This document shows positions 11,070 to 22,800 of a DNA stretch of 64,000 nucleotides, piece after piece. The notes under the pieces are model-generated. The model saw only the letters and a program-made list of their open reading frames with translations, was not told the origin of the DNA and searched no databases. Source of the stretch: Owenia fusiformis (lineage: Eukaryota > Annelida > Polychaeta > Sabellida > Oweniidae); contig CAIIXF020000006.1 of assembly GCA_903813345.2 (NCBI GenBank), forward strand, positions 12,838,348 to 12,902,347, read 5' to 3'. The translations under genes were made by a program, and so were the position numbers. How positions within the stretch are numbered: the stretch's first letter is position 1; each line of letters starts with the position of its first letter.

Positions 11070-12228
11070 TACACAGTTGCTCATAAATATTGAATATTAG
11101 ATTTGGCAGCTCAGAATTCAAATTTTGGAGTAAGAGAACACGTCGGTTCAGACATTTATTTTCCCGGCAAATCATAACCACATATTTCATCTTCAAATCA
11201 ACATTTTTTAAGAGAAAAAATATTCACATTAAGTTTAGAAAATTACTGTTATTTAAACAGGGGTACGCTAAGAATTTTTGCATTTTCAAAACACTCCAAT
11301 CCAAATCGTCATGTAAAATAGATCAAACAAAATAAGCATCTGGTCATGAAGATTGAAGTGTCCTCTATCCAATGATAGCACTAATATGCGTTATGTCCTC
11401 TTTGTTCTGCAATCAGAGCATAAACCCAACGGGACCAACGGGAATGAAACATCTGATCTTTTTAAGTGAAATAAGGCCCCATTCCTCAATCTGAGCAATG
11501 CGTAACGTGTCTAAAGTTTGAGGTCCAAGTCATGAATCTCATTACCAAGGTCGTCCCACATTTGCTCTGCATTGGCCTGATTGGCTGACTTTTGTGCCCA
11601 TGGTAGCTGGTCCACATTGCCTGCTCTGATGTAATCCAACACGATGCCACTAGCATATGCAACAGCACGATCATTCTGCAGTTGAATGTTGCCCCAAAAC
11701 ACTCTGTTTACATGGGGTACTTGATGGAGGTCCAAAAGGTCAATTTACTCTGAAATTATGTTTGGGAATCACCAAGGGGGTGCAACTTCTGCAGTACTGG
11801 TCAAATTTCCAGTGCATTTGGTACCACTGCAGAATTTTAGAGACTGTTGCTGACACAACCCTAGGGTCCTGGAAATGGCAGTTTGTTTCATGCCAGAGAG
11901 CGCCATCCCTATGACATGCCATGCTATTTTTCGCTTATTTTATTGGGCATGTCTTCTAAACAACTCTAAATTCAATTTTTATAAAATGTGGACAATGGTA
12001 CAACTAAGATTTGGACACCTCTTTCAAGTTACCAATATCATGAGGTCATGGGGTCACCTGAGCGAATACAAGTTTAATCAACCATAAATGTTTTAACTTT
12101 TCATACCAATCAGTTGTATATGCAAAACTGATGAGGGAATGAGAACACATTACAAATTTTTATCAAAATGTTATCATTTTGTAGAAATTCCATCTATAAA
12201 ATATTCCATATTTATGAGCAACAGTGTA
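11070..12228 (-). mobile_element. Decayed Tc1-like transposon with TIRs and TA duplication
   Basis: Terminal inverted repeats GTTGCTCATAAATATTGAAT (from about 11076) and ATTCCATATTTATGAGCAAC (to about 12221) match at nearly every position. The outermost bases (CACA / AGTG) lie directly inside TA dinucleotides at 11070-11071 and 12227-12228, the Tc1/mariner target-site signature. The element is about 1.16 kb, shorter than an autonomous Tc1 copy, and carries a broken transposase on the minus strand. Confidence 0.8.
11500..11925 (-). pseudogene. Tc1-like transposase, internally deleted
   Basis: The upstream minus-strand frame (11740-11922) reads like the N-terminal HTH region of Tc1 transposases: a GALWHETNCHFQDPRVVSAT segment followed by VSKILQWYQM and FDQYCRSCTP. 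The next frame (11511-11735) reads like the C-terminal catalytic part: QNDRAVAYASGIVLDYIR, then QLPWAQKSANQANAEQMWDD. The Glu in AEQMWDDLG corresponds to the family's last catalytic Glu. The central segment with the first catalytic Asp is absent and the frames are offset, so no active enzyme can be made. It lies within matching TIRs. Confidence 0.8.
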
Positions 12229-14314
12229 TATTTGAAATTGTGTAAAAATGAAATAGTGGTGTTATAAGTTTTTAAAATAATGGGGGGTTAACGACCAAAG
12301 GCGCCATTATCGAGCATTTTTAATTATCTTCAGGTTCTTGCGCGTCGTTAAATCATTAAATATGCTCATTAACACACATACAATAGTGTTTATTAATACT
12401 TAACATATCCAAGGGGATTAAATGGTGAATATATATATATCAGCTTTTATTAATGTGCTAATTCTCTACATTGGAAACCAACATGGCGCCATTAGATTAT
12501 TTTATTCTGCACAGTTTAAATAGATAAAGAAACAGAGTCTTATTGTTGGTGAATATTGAATCATGATGTGTGTAATTATTCAATCAATGTCAAATTAACA
12601 ATTATATGGTTGGTCAAAACAGGGTCACAAGCCGTGAATGGTCAAGTAAAATTCACCGTCATGGCTATTAAATTAGACAACTGAAGGAAAAACGACATGA
12701 TGAAACGAAATAAGAAAACTTTGAATAGTCTTGATCTTAAAAGCAAACATGAATTTCTAGTTCAATAAAATGCACAGAAATATATATAATTATAATATTA
12801 TTTCAATTACAACAAATGTCAAAAAGAAAATCTGAAAATATTTTGAATTACTTTTCGCTATTTAGATATTTAATGAATAGTAATGTGGCATCTGAAAATA
12901 TTTACCTGTATTTGATTTGGTAAAATCCCTGAGAAATCGATTGTCTGTGGTTGCCCTAGTATACTACTATAGTTTTCTCTTTTAATTAAAATCACTATCA
13001 TATGTTATTTATACAACTTGACATAGGAAATTGCTATTTTAATGAATCACTTTCCCAGTGTCCTGTTTACTGTAGAATTGTAACCATCTTTTCATGTATA
13101 ACAAAACAACAAATTAGCTGACGTCATAAATCTAATCTTTCTTTTTATATCAAATCTCCGACTAGGAAAAACAATCAATTATTCTTAGTTGGTAAATATA
13201 TGCAATCTATTCAATGGATATGATATCTGTGTCGTAATGGATTATCCATGAACCATCTGTGAATATGGCTGCATATCATTATCCTTTACTTATACTTGAA
13301 ATGAAAAAGCGCTGAAACCAAAATTGAGAAAAAACTAGAATCATAATAATCCTTAACAACAAAGAGAACGATTATATAATTTGTTCATTTCTTGTTTCAC
13401 ACAACTGTATTGTATTTCATTTTTAGTATATGTGAAATAATTTATGAAAAACATTCTTAGTCCAAACCACAGGTATGTGCTTCCAAGTAATGCTATCTTA
13501 CCCGCGCTAGAATTATCTTTATGTTTGTACGTTTTGAAAAATGCGGAACTACCTTAGGTAAGCCCACTCACATCAACCGTCAATGTCCTGGACATGTTGA
13601 ATATATCTATCAACTGTGAATTTAAAGTTCAAGTCAGGATATCATCTTCCAATAAAAACGTATGTAATAAATTCTCTTATCACAATTATTAGACATTATC
13701 TAGCAATATTCTGGAAAATATACGGCAGATCATATTGCAATACATAGTATCGAGGAAAATCATTCAATCAGAACCATTTGAATCACTGCATATTGATTGA
13801 TACTCAGTTCTTCAGGGATTCTCCACCAGGAAACGCTGCATCATGTGATCACTGAGGTGTGACTGCTTCAACATGTAATTACACAATAAGCTTAGTTCCC
13901 TAATGTTGATTATAAATGTTACATCACGCCTACAACCGCAGTGGTCACGGTGCCATAGCAGACATAACGTCTTTCACCGAAAGTGTCCCTAGTTTAGAAT
14001 ATTTTAGGCTTATGACATTCCTCTATATACCGCCTACTTTCCAAAGCATATTTTCCAGATCAGAAAGTTTTGTAAACAGTGCTAACCTATAGAAAACCAA
14101 ACCTAATACCAAGGATCTGCAGGTTACCAAGGCCTAGTTAGGTGGTCTGGAGTCGTGGTACAGATTGATAAAAGAACACACGGATGAATATAAGTTGAGC
14201 ACATATATTAAACAATATAGGAATAACAAAATGTTTATCTCTAATGGTGGTAAGTGTCTCTATAATCCCTAATCTGGGCAATGTGACCCTCTCTCATATA
14301 CTCTTTTATCCGCT
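12229..14314. other. No gene seen
   Basis: About 2 kb of AT-rich sequence with dense stops in all frames. I see no repeats beyond short AT runs such as ATATATATATAT near 12430. Confidence 0.6.
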
Positions 14315-14410
14315 GCTCCAGGAGGAATTTTCAAATACTCCGGGAGATTTCTCTGCAGCTCCGGGAGGAATTCTTCAATACTCCGGAGATTAACTCCGAT
14401 GCTCCGATAT
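14315..14410. repeat. 43-bp tandem repeat, 2.3 copies
   Basis: GCTCC recurs at 14315, 14358 and 14401, an exact 43-bp period. Shared words are GGAGGAATT, CAATACTC/AAATACTC and CCGGGAG. Confidence 0.75.
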
Positions 14411-14689
14411 TCCAAGATATTTTCGTCTAGAGATCTATCCACTTTAATCGCCTTGCTAGGTTCTCTCCTCGACCCGAAAGGTTTCCTCGAGCTTAGATAC
14501 CATACTGTACTCGAGACTGCTCCTTTACTAAGACAGAATTAGTCACGGGATATGTTAACAAAAACTACCCGACGAGGTCAAGTGACTATTAAAGTAGGTT
14601 AGTCTCTTGCTACCTTAACTTAGTTTAACCTCTTTGCGGAGAATATACTGTTTCATAATAATTTGTTAATCAGGACATCTGAAAAAATG

Positions 14690-15350
14690 AATGAACAAAC
14701 GGACGGATGGGCGGATGGACGAACGCACGAAGAGAGATAAAAGAAAAGAAATTGCAAACAAACGAACCCACGCATAAACGCAGGCACGAGCAAACGCATG
14801 AATGAACGTGCGGACGACGTACGAACACAGAAACGAACGCAAAAAGCATTTATGAACAGAAACATGAACGAACACACGAACGAACGCAAAAAGCATTTAC
14901 GAACAAAAACGAACGAACCCTCGAACGGACGCACGGGCGCACGCACGAATAAAAAACCGACTGCCAAACGATCGCACGCAAAAACGGCAGGATGAACGCA
15001 CGCATGGATGTTCGGAAGGACGCACCCACGAACGAACGGACAGTCGGACGAAAGCAAGCATGAACGGATGGTCGGGGAAACGCATGCACGCACGAACGAA
15101 TGGACGGGCGAACGATCGCAAGCACGCACAAACGAACGACCGGACGAACGCATGCACGATGGACGGACAGTCGGACGAACGCACGATCATACGAATGGAC
15201 GGTCGAGCGAACGCATGCATGCGCTAACTTTCAGACGGACGAACGCCCGAACGAACGGTGGGATGAACAAACGAACGAACGAACGAATGGACGGTTGGAT
15301 GAACGTTTGTTTGGTTCACGAACGATCGGAAGGTCGGACTAACGCATGAC
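14690..15350. repeat. Degenerate tetranucleotide satellite (AACG/GACG/CACG)
   Basis: About 660 bp is built of 4-bp steps of the form NACG or NNCG (GAACGAACGAACGAA and variants). Because 4 and 3 share no factor, each frame cycles every 12 bases through the same four codons and avoids stops. This produces long overlapping ORFs on both strands (14653-15153, 14850-15131 and 14897-15220 minus; 15008-15349 plus). They read as RTNER-type or RSFVRS-type repeats and are not genes. Confidence 0.9.
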
Positions 15351-15939
15351 GCCGACAGATGGATCAAACCGCCTGAAGTTGCAGAAGAAATATTTGCGAT
15401 GTTGCCACAGAATGATATTTATGTGATTGGCATGTTCGTGTACGTTCATATAAAGAAGGCCAACATCTTCATGGAATAACAATGAAGCTTTCCTCGCAAT
15501 CGAAGCGGGTAGTCGTGAAATCTGTTCGTGTTTTCAGCGGGGCCTCCTCATGTTTTCAGCCGGGCATCCTCATGTTTTCAGCAGGGCCACTGGAACATTA
15601 TTAATGATGTATTTTGACCCCAATGACAGGAGTAATTGTACAGTAACTTATCAATACAGACCATACTGATCCAATATTTATTACAGAGTATGTAAATCGT
15701 ATTTATTGCCTTTATTTAAACAATGAAAGTATGAACAGTAAATTATACAAATGCATGTTGACTCCCTTTTCTTCCATGTGAGTGAAAAAGAATCATTTTT
15801 CATGTCATTGTTTGTCAAATATATCTGTTTTCAAAGTATTTCTTGAGTATCAAAGAACGGTTATAAACATTTTCATCCTTTGGTCCATTTTCCAAAGTGA
15901 TACAAATAAACAGGACTATGCTCGCGATTTCAGCGGGAA
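15351..15939. other. No gene; short CATGTTTTCAGC repeat
   Basis: At about 15530-15590 a roughly 26-bp unit (CCTCATGTTTTCAGC) occurs two to three times. Otherwise nothing is seen. Confidence 0.5.
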
Positions 15940-17700
15940 CATGTTCTAGCCTGTGTACACCTATCTTTGTTGAGTCTCAGCGAGTTTTCAGTTTTGTGAA
16001 ATGGTTCTAGCTAAGCCAGTGTTCAACTACCTTTGTTGAGACTCAGCGAGTTTTCAGTTTTGTGAAATGGTTCTAGCCAGTGTTCAACTTCATTTGTTAA
16101 GCCTCAGCGAGTTTTCAGTTTTGTGAAATGGTTCTAGCTAAGCCAGTGTTCAACTACCTTTGTTGAGCATTGGGGAGTTTTCAGTTTTGTGAAATGGTTC
16201 TAGCCAGTGTTCAACTACCTTTGTGGAGCATTGGCGAGTTTTCAGTTCTGTGAAATGGTTCGAGCTTTTGTACACCTACCTTTGTTGAAGAGTCTTTAGT
16301 TTTGTAAAACAGTTCTAGCCTGTGTGCACATACCTTTTGAAGCCTTTGGGAGTCTTTAGTTCTAACCTGTGTACACCTACCTTGAGGAGTCTTTAGTTTT
16401 GTGACACAGTTCTACCCTGTGTACATCTACCTTGAAAAGTCTTTAGTTTTGTGAAACAGTTTAAATGTGCACCTGCCTTGTGTGAAGCCTTGAAGATTCT
16501 TTAGTTTTGTAAAACAGTTCTAGCCTGTGTGCACATACCTTTTGAAGCCTTTGGGAGTCTTTAGTTCTAACCTGTGTACACCTACCTTGAGGAGCCTTTA
16601 GTTTTGTGACACAGTTCTACCCTGTGTACATCTACCTTGAAAAGTCTTTAGTTTTGTGAAACAGTTTAAATGTGCACCTGCCTTGTGTGGAGCCTTGAAG
16701 ATTCTTTAGTTTTGTAAAACAGTTCTAGCCTGTGTGCACATACCTTTTGAAGCCTTTGGGAGTCTTTAGTTCTCACCTGTGTACACCTACCTTGAGGAGT
16801 CTTTAGTTTTGTGAAACAGTTTAAATGTGCACCTGCCTTGTGTGGAGCCTTGAAGATTCTTTAGTTTTGTAAAACAGTTCTAGCCTGTGTGCACATACCT
16901 TTTGAAGCCTTTGGGAGTCTTTAGTTCTATCCTGTGTACACCTACCTCGTGTGTGGAGCCTTTAGTTTTGTAAAAACAGCTCTAACCTGTTTTTGTACTT
17001 ACTTCTATGAAGCTTTAGATCCTTGGTTTGTAGCCTATAAGAATTAGGATTTACTTAAGGAGTTTTCAGTTTTACTAGACAGTTCTAATCTCTGTGAACT
17101 TTTACTTTCTATTTTAAAGTCTTGTAGAGTCTTTAGTTTTGTGACCCGGTTTTAGCCTAAGTTAACTTGTACGGAGCGTGTGGAGCCCTGGCGAGTCTTC
17201 AGTTCTTCCAAACATTTATTGCATGTGTGAACTTCTACTAATATCTTTGTCGACCCTTAGAAAATTGAATTATGTGAAAGAGACTAGCCTGTTCTTAATT
17301 TATAGAGTCTAGTTGCAGGCCCGTAGCCAGGGGGGGTTCGCAGGGTTCGGGCGAACCCCCCCCCCTGGCCAAAAATTCTTTCAAAATCATGCAGTTTTTC
17401 ACCATTTTGAGCACTTCTCAAGTGATTTTGACCATATTTGGGCCTAAATTGTCAAATGTGAACCCCCCCCCTGGAAATTTTTGAAAACTGAACCCCCCCT
17501 TGGCAAATCCTGGCTACGGGCCTGAGTTGTATGACCCAGTTTTAGTCTAACTTAACTTTACGGAGCGTGTGAAGCCCTGACGAGATTTCGGTTCTTTCAA
17601 ACAGTTCTTGCCTTCTACTAATATCTTTGTCGACCTTTAACTTTGTGAAACAAACTGGCCTGTTTGAAATTTTCTTTGGACTTTTAAACTAACCTTAAAT
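15940..17700. repeat. Complex tandem array with 205-bp higher-order unit
   Basis: From about 15940 to 16290 a 60-67-bp monomer repeats (GAGTTTTCAGTTTTGTGAAA with CAGTGTTCAACTACC). From 16290 to about 16960 shorter monomers of about 50 bp (AGTCTTTAGTTTTGTG, CCTGTGTACACCTACCTTG) are ordered into a higher-order unit. The landmark GCACATACCTTTT occurs at 16326, 16531, 16736 and 16891, so two full 205-bp units are followed by one of 155 bp that lost one monomer. Diverged monomers continue to about 17700. A roughly 145-bp block (GGAGCGTGTG to TCTTTGTCGACC) is present on both sides of the MITE at 17316-17524. No coding potential. Confidence 0.85.
17316..17524. mobile_element. 209-bp MITE with AGTTG target duplication
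   Basis: CAGGCCCGTAGCCAGG (17316-17331) and CCTGGCTACGGGCCTG (17509-17524) are perfect 16-bp terminal inverted repeats. AGTTG flanks both ends (17311-17315 and 17525-17529). Removing the element and one AGTTG restores a monomer of the surrounding array. The interior has two C-runs (GAACCCCCCC type) and no ORF. This terminal sequence resembles a MITE family common in marine invertebrates, recalled and not searched. Confidence 0.9.
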
Positions 17701-19109
17701 TCATGAACCCAATGAGCAGTCTTATTGACGCCCCTAAAAGATTCATTACGGACGTGTTTCAGACATACTTGTGAAATGACAGATGTCATTTGATTTACAG
17801 TGTATCTCTTGCAGTTATTAGTATTGAAAGACATCCAATTCTCATTGTTATTTAAAAACTTAAATGGCATCCTTTGAAAACCAAATATGTCACAGCTGTT
17901 TTAAAAACATTGGTGTATTAACTAATGTCTATGCATTTTACATGAATATATGGCCTGAGTAAATCATGTATAATACAAAAAGTTCGAGGAGAGGTACCAA
18001 TTGAATAAACATATTGGGAAGATGTATTCGATGGTTTCCCCGCGGAATGATTATTTCTAAAGCTCGACAGTTTATCTTCAAAATATTGAAAAGGGTTGAA
18101 CTCTCTTCCAAGAGCAATGTGACGACAAAAAGCATATATTTAATCCAAGTTGATTCGATCGATCAAACATTTGTTTTGACAGCTTATGATATAATGTATG
18201 TACAGATATGTAATGAATGTATTGTTGAATGTGAAATGATATCATGCGTTTTATTTTGCATGCATGCAAATAGGAAAACTACAAGGATGAATTAAATATT
18301 AAAAAGTAGAAATTGTTTATACTCTTTGCAAGAATCAGTTTAATGATAACTGTTGTCAAGAAGACATAAAACAGAAATAAAAGATGATTTATGGTATCTA
18401 GCTTTAGTTATTTCTTATCTGTTTCTATTGTTTGAAATACCAATTACTTTGAGTTTTCTCGTCACAATGATCCAATGTTAACAAAAGGCAGATTATCGGT
18501 ATGTGGATTTTATTTTTAGTAAGCTTGTATATTGTGTGGCCTATCAAACGGACATTCCTTGCAATCCCATATTTCTCATGATATGATAGCTTTAATCATT
18601 AGATGTTTTGATACAATCAAAATTGATCGTTTAAAATGCAGTACTCATTTCCAGTTTGCTGCTACCTTTTAAAATTCCATACAGGAAGTGATGTCATCGA
18701 CTAACAATGAGGATCAGATCCCAGGCTTCCATCCATCTTTAACTTTCATGGTGTTGGAGCAACTGAAATCTTGTGAATCAAGATTGCTTCCATCTCTATA
18801 TTCTGCCATATAACGTGATGGTTTTAAACAGCCGCCAATCTGTTCTCTTCAGAATTTGAATCGCGAGTTTTGGTCTTATTTTCAAAACAATCCAAAACAC
18901 ACAAGAAGTGATCGAGTGTTCGAATCTTTTGGACTGTTGACTATGAATCTATAAGGTCAGCAGCTGATCAAATTTTAAAAAATAAATTTGTCCCCTAAGT
19001 TTCTCACTGGATTCATGTAGAGCAAGGTCTAGGGCTTATTTTGAGCTTGAGTTCTCTGTCCTAGCCCCGGCAACTAATGTGAAAAATGTTCCTAAATGTG
19101 GCGCCCCTA
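17701..19109. other. No gene seen
   Basis: Frames at 17637-17870, 17938-18135 and 18014-18295 overlap on opposite strands and show no domain. I see no repeats or RNA genes here. Confidence 0.55.
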
Positions 19110-19770
19110 CAATTTCCCCCCAAATTTAAAACCAATTATTATTTTCATAACTGAAACATAAAGACATCTCAAAAAGCTTAAATTGCTCAATGATACATTA
19201 AATTATGCAATAAATTTTTTTCAAAGTGTGTAAATCATTATTTATGGAGAAAAAGTTGATTTACCCCTTAAAACGCCCCCTATTTTAAAGGTACTTAAGT
19301 TAACTTCCGTAACTTTTGTGTTATTCAGGATTCGGGCTTCAAAATATTTCTGAAAATGTACGATTATGCTGTTGAGAGACTGCAGTAATCCTATGTTCAT
19401 AGTTTTATCACTTTTCGAGAAAAAATTGAAACGTATTTGGTTTCATATTATTTTCAGATAAACCATACTTTTTAATTTATTTCCCACATCTTATCCCCAT
19501 GCATAGTTTTTATAGTTTTCTTTCATTTTAGATGACTGTAGTTCATATAAAATAAATAATAAAATTAAAGCAGAAATAATTGATTTACCCCTTAAATTAC
19601 CCCCTATTTTAAAGGGGTTAAGGTTACACTAGCTTCTGTAACTTATGTTTCATTGATGATTTGGGCTTGAAAATATCATTTAATTTCTAGACTTGTGTTC
19701 GTGGAAAACTATAGTCAGCCTATGTTCATAGATTTATCACTTTTGAAGAAAAAAAGAAACATGCTTTATA
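19110..19770. repeat. Diverged tandem duplication, about 321-bp unit
   Basis: GATTTACCCCTTAAA occurs at about 19258 and 19580, each followed by CCCCCTATTTTAAAGG, then TTCGGGCTTC/TTTGGGCTTG, then CCTATGTTCATAG and TTTATCACTTTT. Two copies of about 321 bp are visible. They lie just outside the left arm of the long inverted repeat that starts at about 19874, so they may belong to the same element. Confidence 0.75.
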
Positions 19771-19873
19771 ATTGATTTTACATCATTATACAACCCCTAA
19801 CCTGATACATCTCCAAGCGATCATTCCTCATTTTCACCAAAATCAATAATCCAATAAATGTGTTTAATACTTA

Positions 19874-22800
19874 TAGACAGGTTCCAATTTCAGAATATCT
19901 CAAGGGATAGGGTTTTTGAGGCATTTTTTAGAAAAAGCAACAGACCTATTTTTTCTGGATCAGTTTTTCATGCTGATAAAGATATTAAAAGATGACAGCT
20001 CAACGGGGTGGTCACGACACTGAATTTTAGCGTTTTTACCCCCCTGTGAAATTATTTTAGGGGGTACTATAATATTAGTTCATAACTCAAAGGATATATA
20101 AACCATTGTTCTAAGTTCTACAGCATACATTGTTAGTACAGAGATGAATACTACCCTAAAGTTATAGGTTGATATCTTTGTTGGTTTCGGAAAAATACAA
20201 TTAATTAGAAAAAAATATGCAATTTTTGTCATTTTTTCTTGCTTATTTTATATTTGTAGCTTCAAGCAAAATATGATAACTTAAACAGCTCAAATTAGTA
20301 TTCTAAAATCATTCCCAAGGTATGTGTGATATTGTAATACATCTATTATAGTGATGAAGTACTATTTTGTAATTTTAATATGACTTTATAGTGCCCTACC
20401 CCTGGTAAATAGAAGAAAGTTGGTGTGGTTTTCTTCTGGTTTTAACATTTTATTGTCTTCTTAGTTGAAGATACAATCAATTCTGTCAGTTAACCATGAG
20501 TAGCTTTACAATGGTTAACTATTCCCATGAATAGAGGGTTGGGACCTCAAAAATACCAGAACTGTTAAGTGGCATCCTTGGGCAACCCTCTTCAGAGCAT
20601 TTTCCTTATATAATCCGATAAAATCTGCAGGGGACACTATAATAAACCTATATATCTAAGATACTAATGAAGATACTGAATTCAAATTTTCAGGATTTAG
20701 TCCTGGTATGATAGGTAATCTGTATGACAAAAATGACAAAAAGAAAAAACTCTGTTGCCATAGTAACAAGAATACAACACTATTTGTTTCCTAAGAAATG
20801 TGTTTTAAGGGGTTTTGTCATTCTCTTCATATTTTTAATTCTAAATATGTCTACAATGTGGGATGATTAAAATTATGGTAAAGTAATCTTTTCTATTGTT
20901 CTCTAAAACAGAAGTTGCTATGGCGACACATAGATCATAGAAAAAATCCTGGGATGATCGCCCTATTTGTCAGGAAATTAAAATGGAAACTGAAAAATGA
21001 GTTTCTTCCTACTGAATAGCAATTTGGTAGACCAAGGCTGACACGCACAGGAGAAAACATCTATCAGTTCTATGTCATTTTGTTGTTATTTTTTTATTTA
21101 TCGTGCTCTGGGACTTATAACACCTAATGCCGAATCCTTTCCAACTGCAAATGAAGCCAAGATTTTAATAATGAACATTCATATATCTCAACAAATATGG
21201 CATACGATTTGGACAATGATGATGAAACTCTGAGGGAAAATTAGACGAAACATTAATGTGAGTGGTCCAAAAATAACACTTACATGTTTTGAAAAAGTTA
21301 TGCTCTCGGGTGAATCAGTGCTCATTTAAGGATAGTCTGAATCAGGTGAATTTTTTAACCTAATTGTACCCCTCCCCAAAAACCCCCAAATTTTGACAAT
21401 TGTCGAAAAGTGGCAAACAACAATTAAACAAACATCATTAAAATTAAATATGGCTATTTCGCTTCTATGTCATAAAGATATGGTACGATCTCAGGTCAAT
21501 CAATAAATTTCACAAGTGACACTATCTTATGAAGAAAATATTATCGTATTTGAAGACATGTCAAAAATTTGGTGGAAATGATTTTGTCAATCCTGATTTG
21601 ACCTGGAAAGGTTCAGGTAAGTTATCACAAACAATTTCAGACAGTTATATCTTTGATTATGACTATTTTCTGACCATGAAGTCAGGGTATACAGGGATAA
21701 TAAAGTCAATCAGACTCGGAGATATTTCACTAGCAATCAACCCATCAATATATTTTTTCAAAGTTGTTGACCTCATTTTCACCAAAAATGCTATCATTTT
21801 ATTAATGTTTAATGCATTACTTTTCTTTATTTTAATGTATCAAATAGCTCTTGAAAAGAAAACTGAATTCCCCTAAGATTAGTGTTCCCCATGTTATTTC
21901 CCCTTTGAAATAATCCATTGGTTTCAGTTCATTTTGGTCATCCAAATTCAGTGTCTTTAAAGTCCCAGGAGCAATCCACTTTTCCTCTTAGGAAATAGAA
22001 CATGTCTCAAAGCATATTCTAATTATGCATTCAACAATATAATTAAAGGTTGCATCTTTGGTGAAAATTAGGTCACCATTTTTAGTAAAAAGTATGTTGA
22101 TTGGGCCATTCCCTTTAATATCACTTAGGTCTGATTAATCATTATATTTACTTTTCTTGAAGATAATGAATAGATCTAAAGGATATACCCATGTTCATGG
22201 TCAGAAAATATTCATAATTCAAGTTAGAATTGTCTGAAGTTGTTTGCGATAACCTACATGCTCCTTTATAACATTATTATGTAAATACAGTAGAACCTGT
22301 GTAAGTGGAACACTCCATTCTGCCACAAAGCGTTCCACTTAGAAGGTGTTCCACTTACGGAGGTTTTGGGTTCGCAGGGAACATACAAGATCAAATATAG
22401 GATTTATATGTATCATTGGAAATATGATTCTCCCTTCATTACAGGGCAGGTATATACCATTAATAATCCATTTATTTTACTCAAAAAGGTATCTGACATT
22501 CTTAATCCTCCTCATTCTGCCAAAAATGTTTTCTGACATTCTTAATCCTCCTAATTGTGCCAGTCTCAGGTACAAGGATTAGGCAATTAAGTTTTAATGA
22601 ATTGTTCCTACTGCTAATAATTCAATTGTTTTTAAATGACATTTTTAATCTTACTTATTAAGTTTGAAACAAACAGCAAGGGATATTAATTAGTGGTAGC
22701 ATCACGTGTCCAGTTCTACAGGAGGTTAATCCAATTTTCTGAATGAAAATCTTATGAAATCCTAATTTGCTGATTATCAAATTAATTGTTGGTTGCATCA

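Noticed and set aside
14653-15349. Overlapping ORFs of 65-166 codons on both strands
   Set aside because: All are by-products of the 4-bp satellite; no domain and the same peptide words in several frames.
15940-17180. Possible CRISPR-like array
   Set aside because: Monomers are variable, contiguous and without unique spacers, and the host is an animal; it is a satellite.
21529-21876. 115-codon ORF inside the 4.1-kb element
   Set aside because: No transposase motif and Ile/Phe/Leu-rich by composition; kept only as a note.
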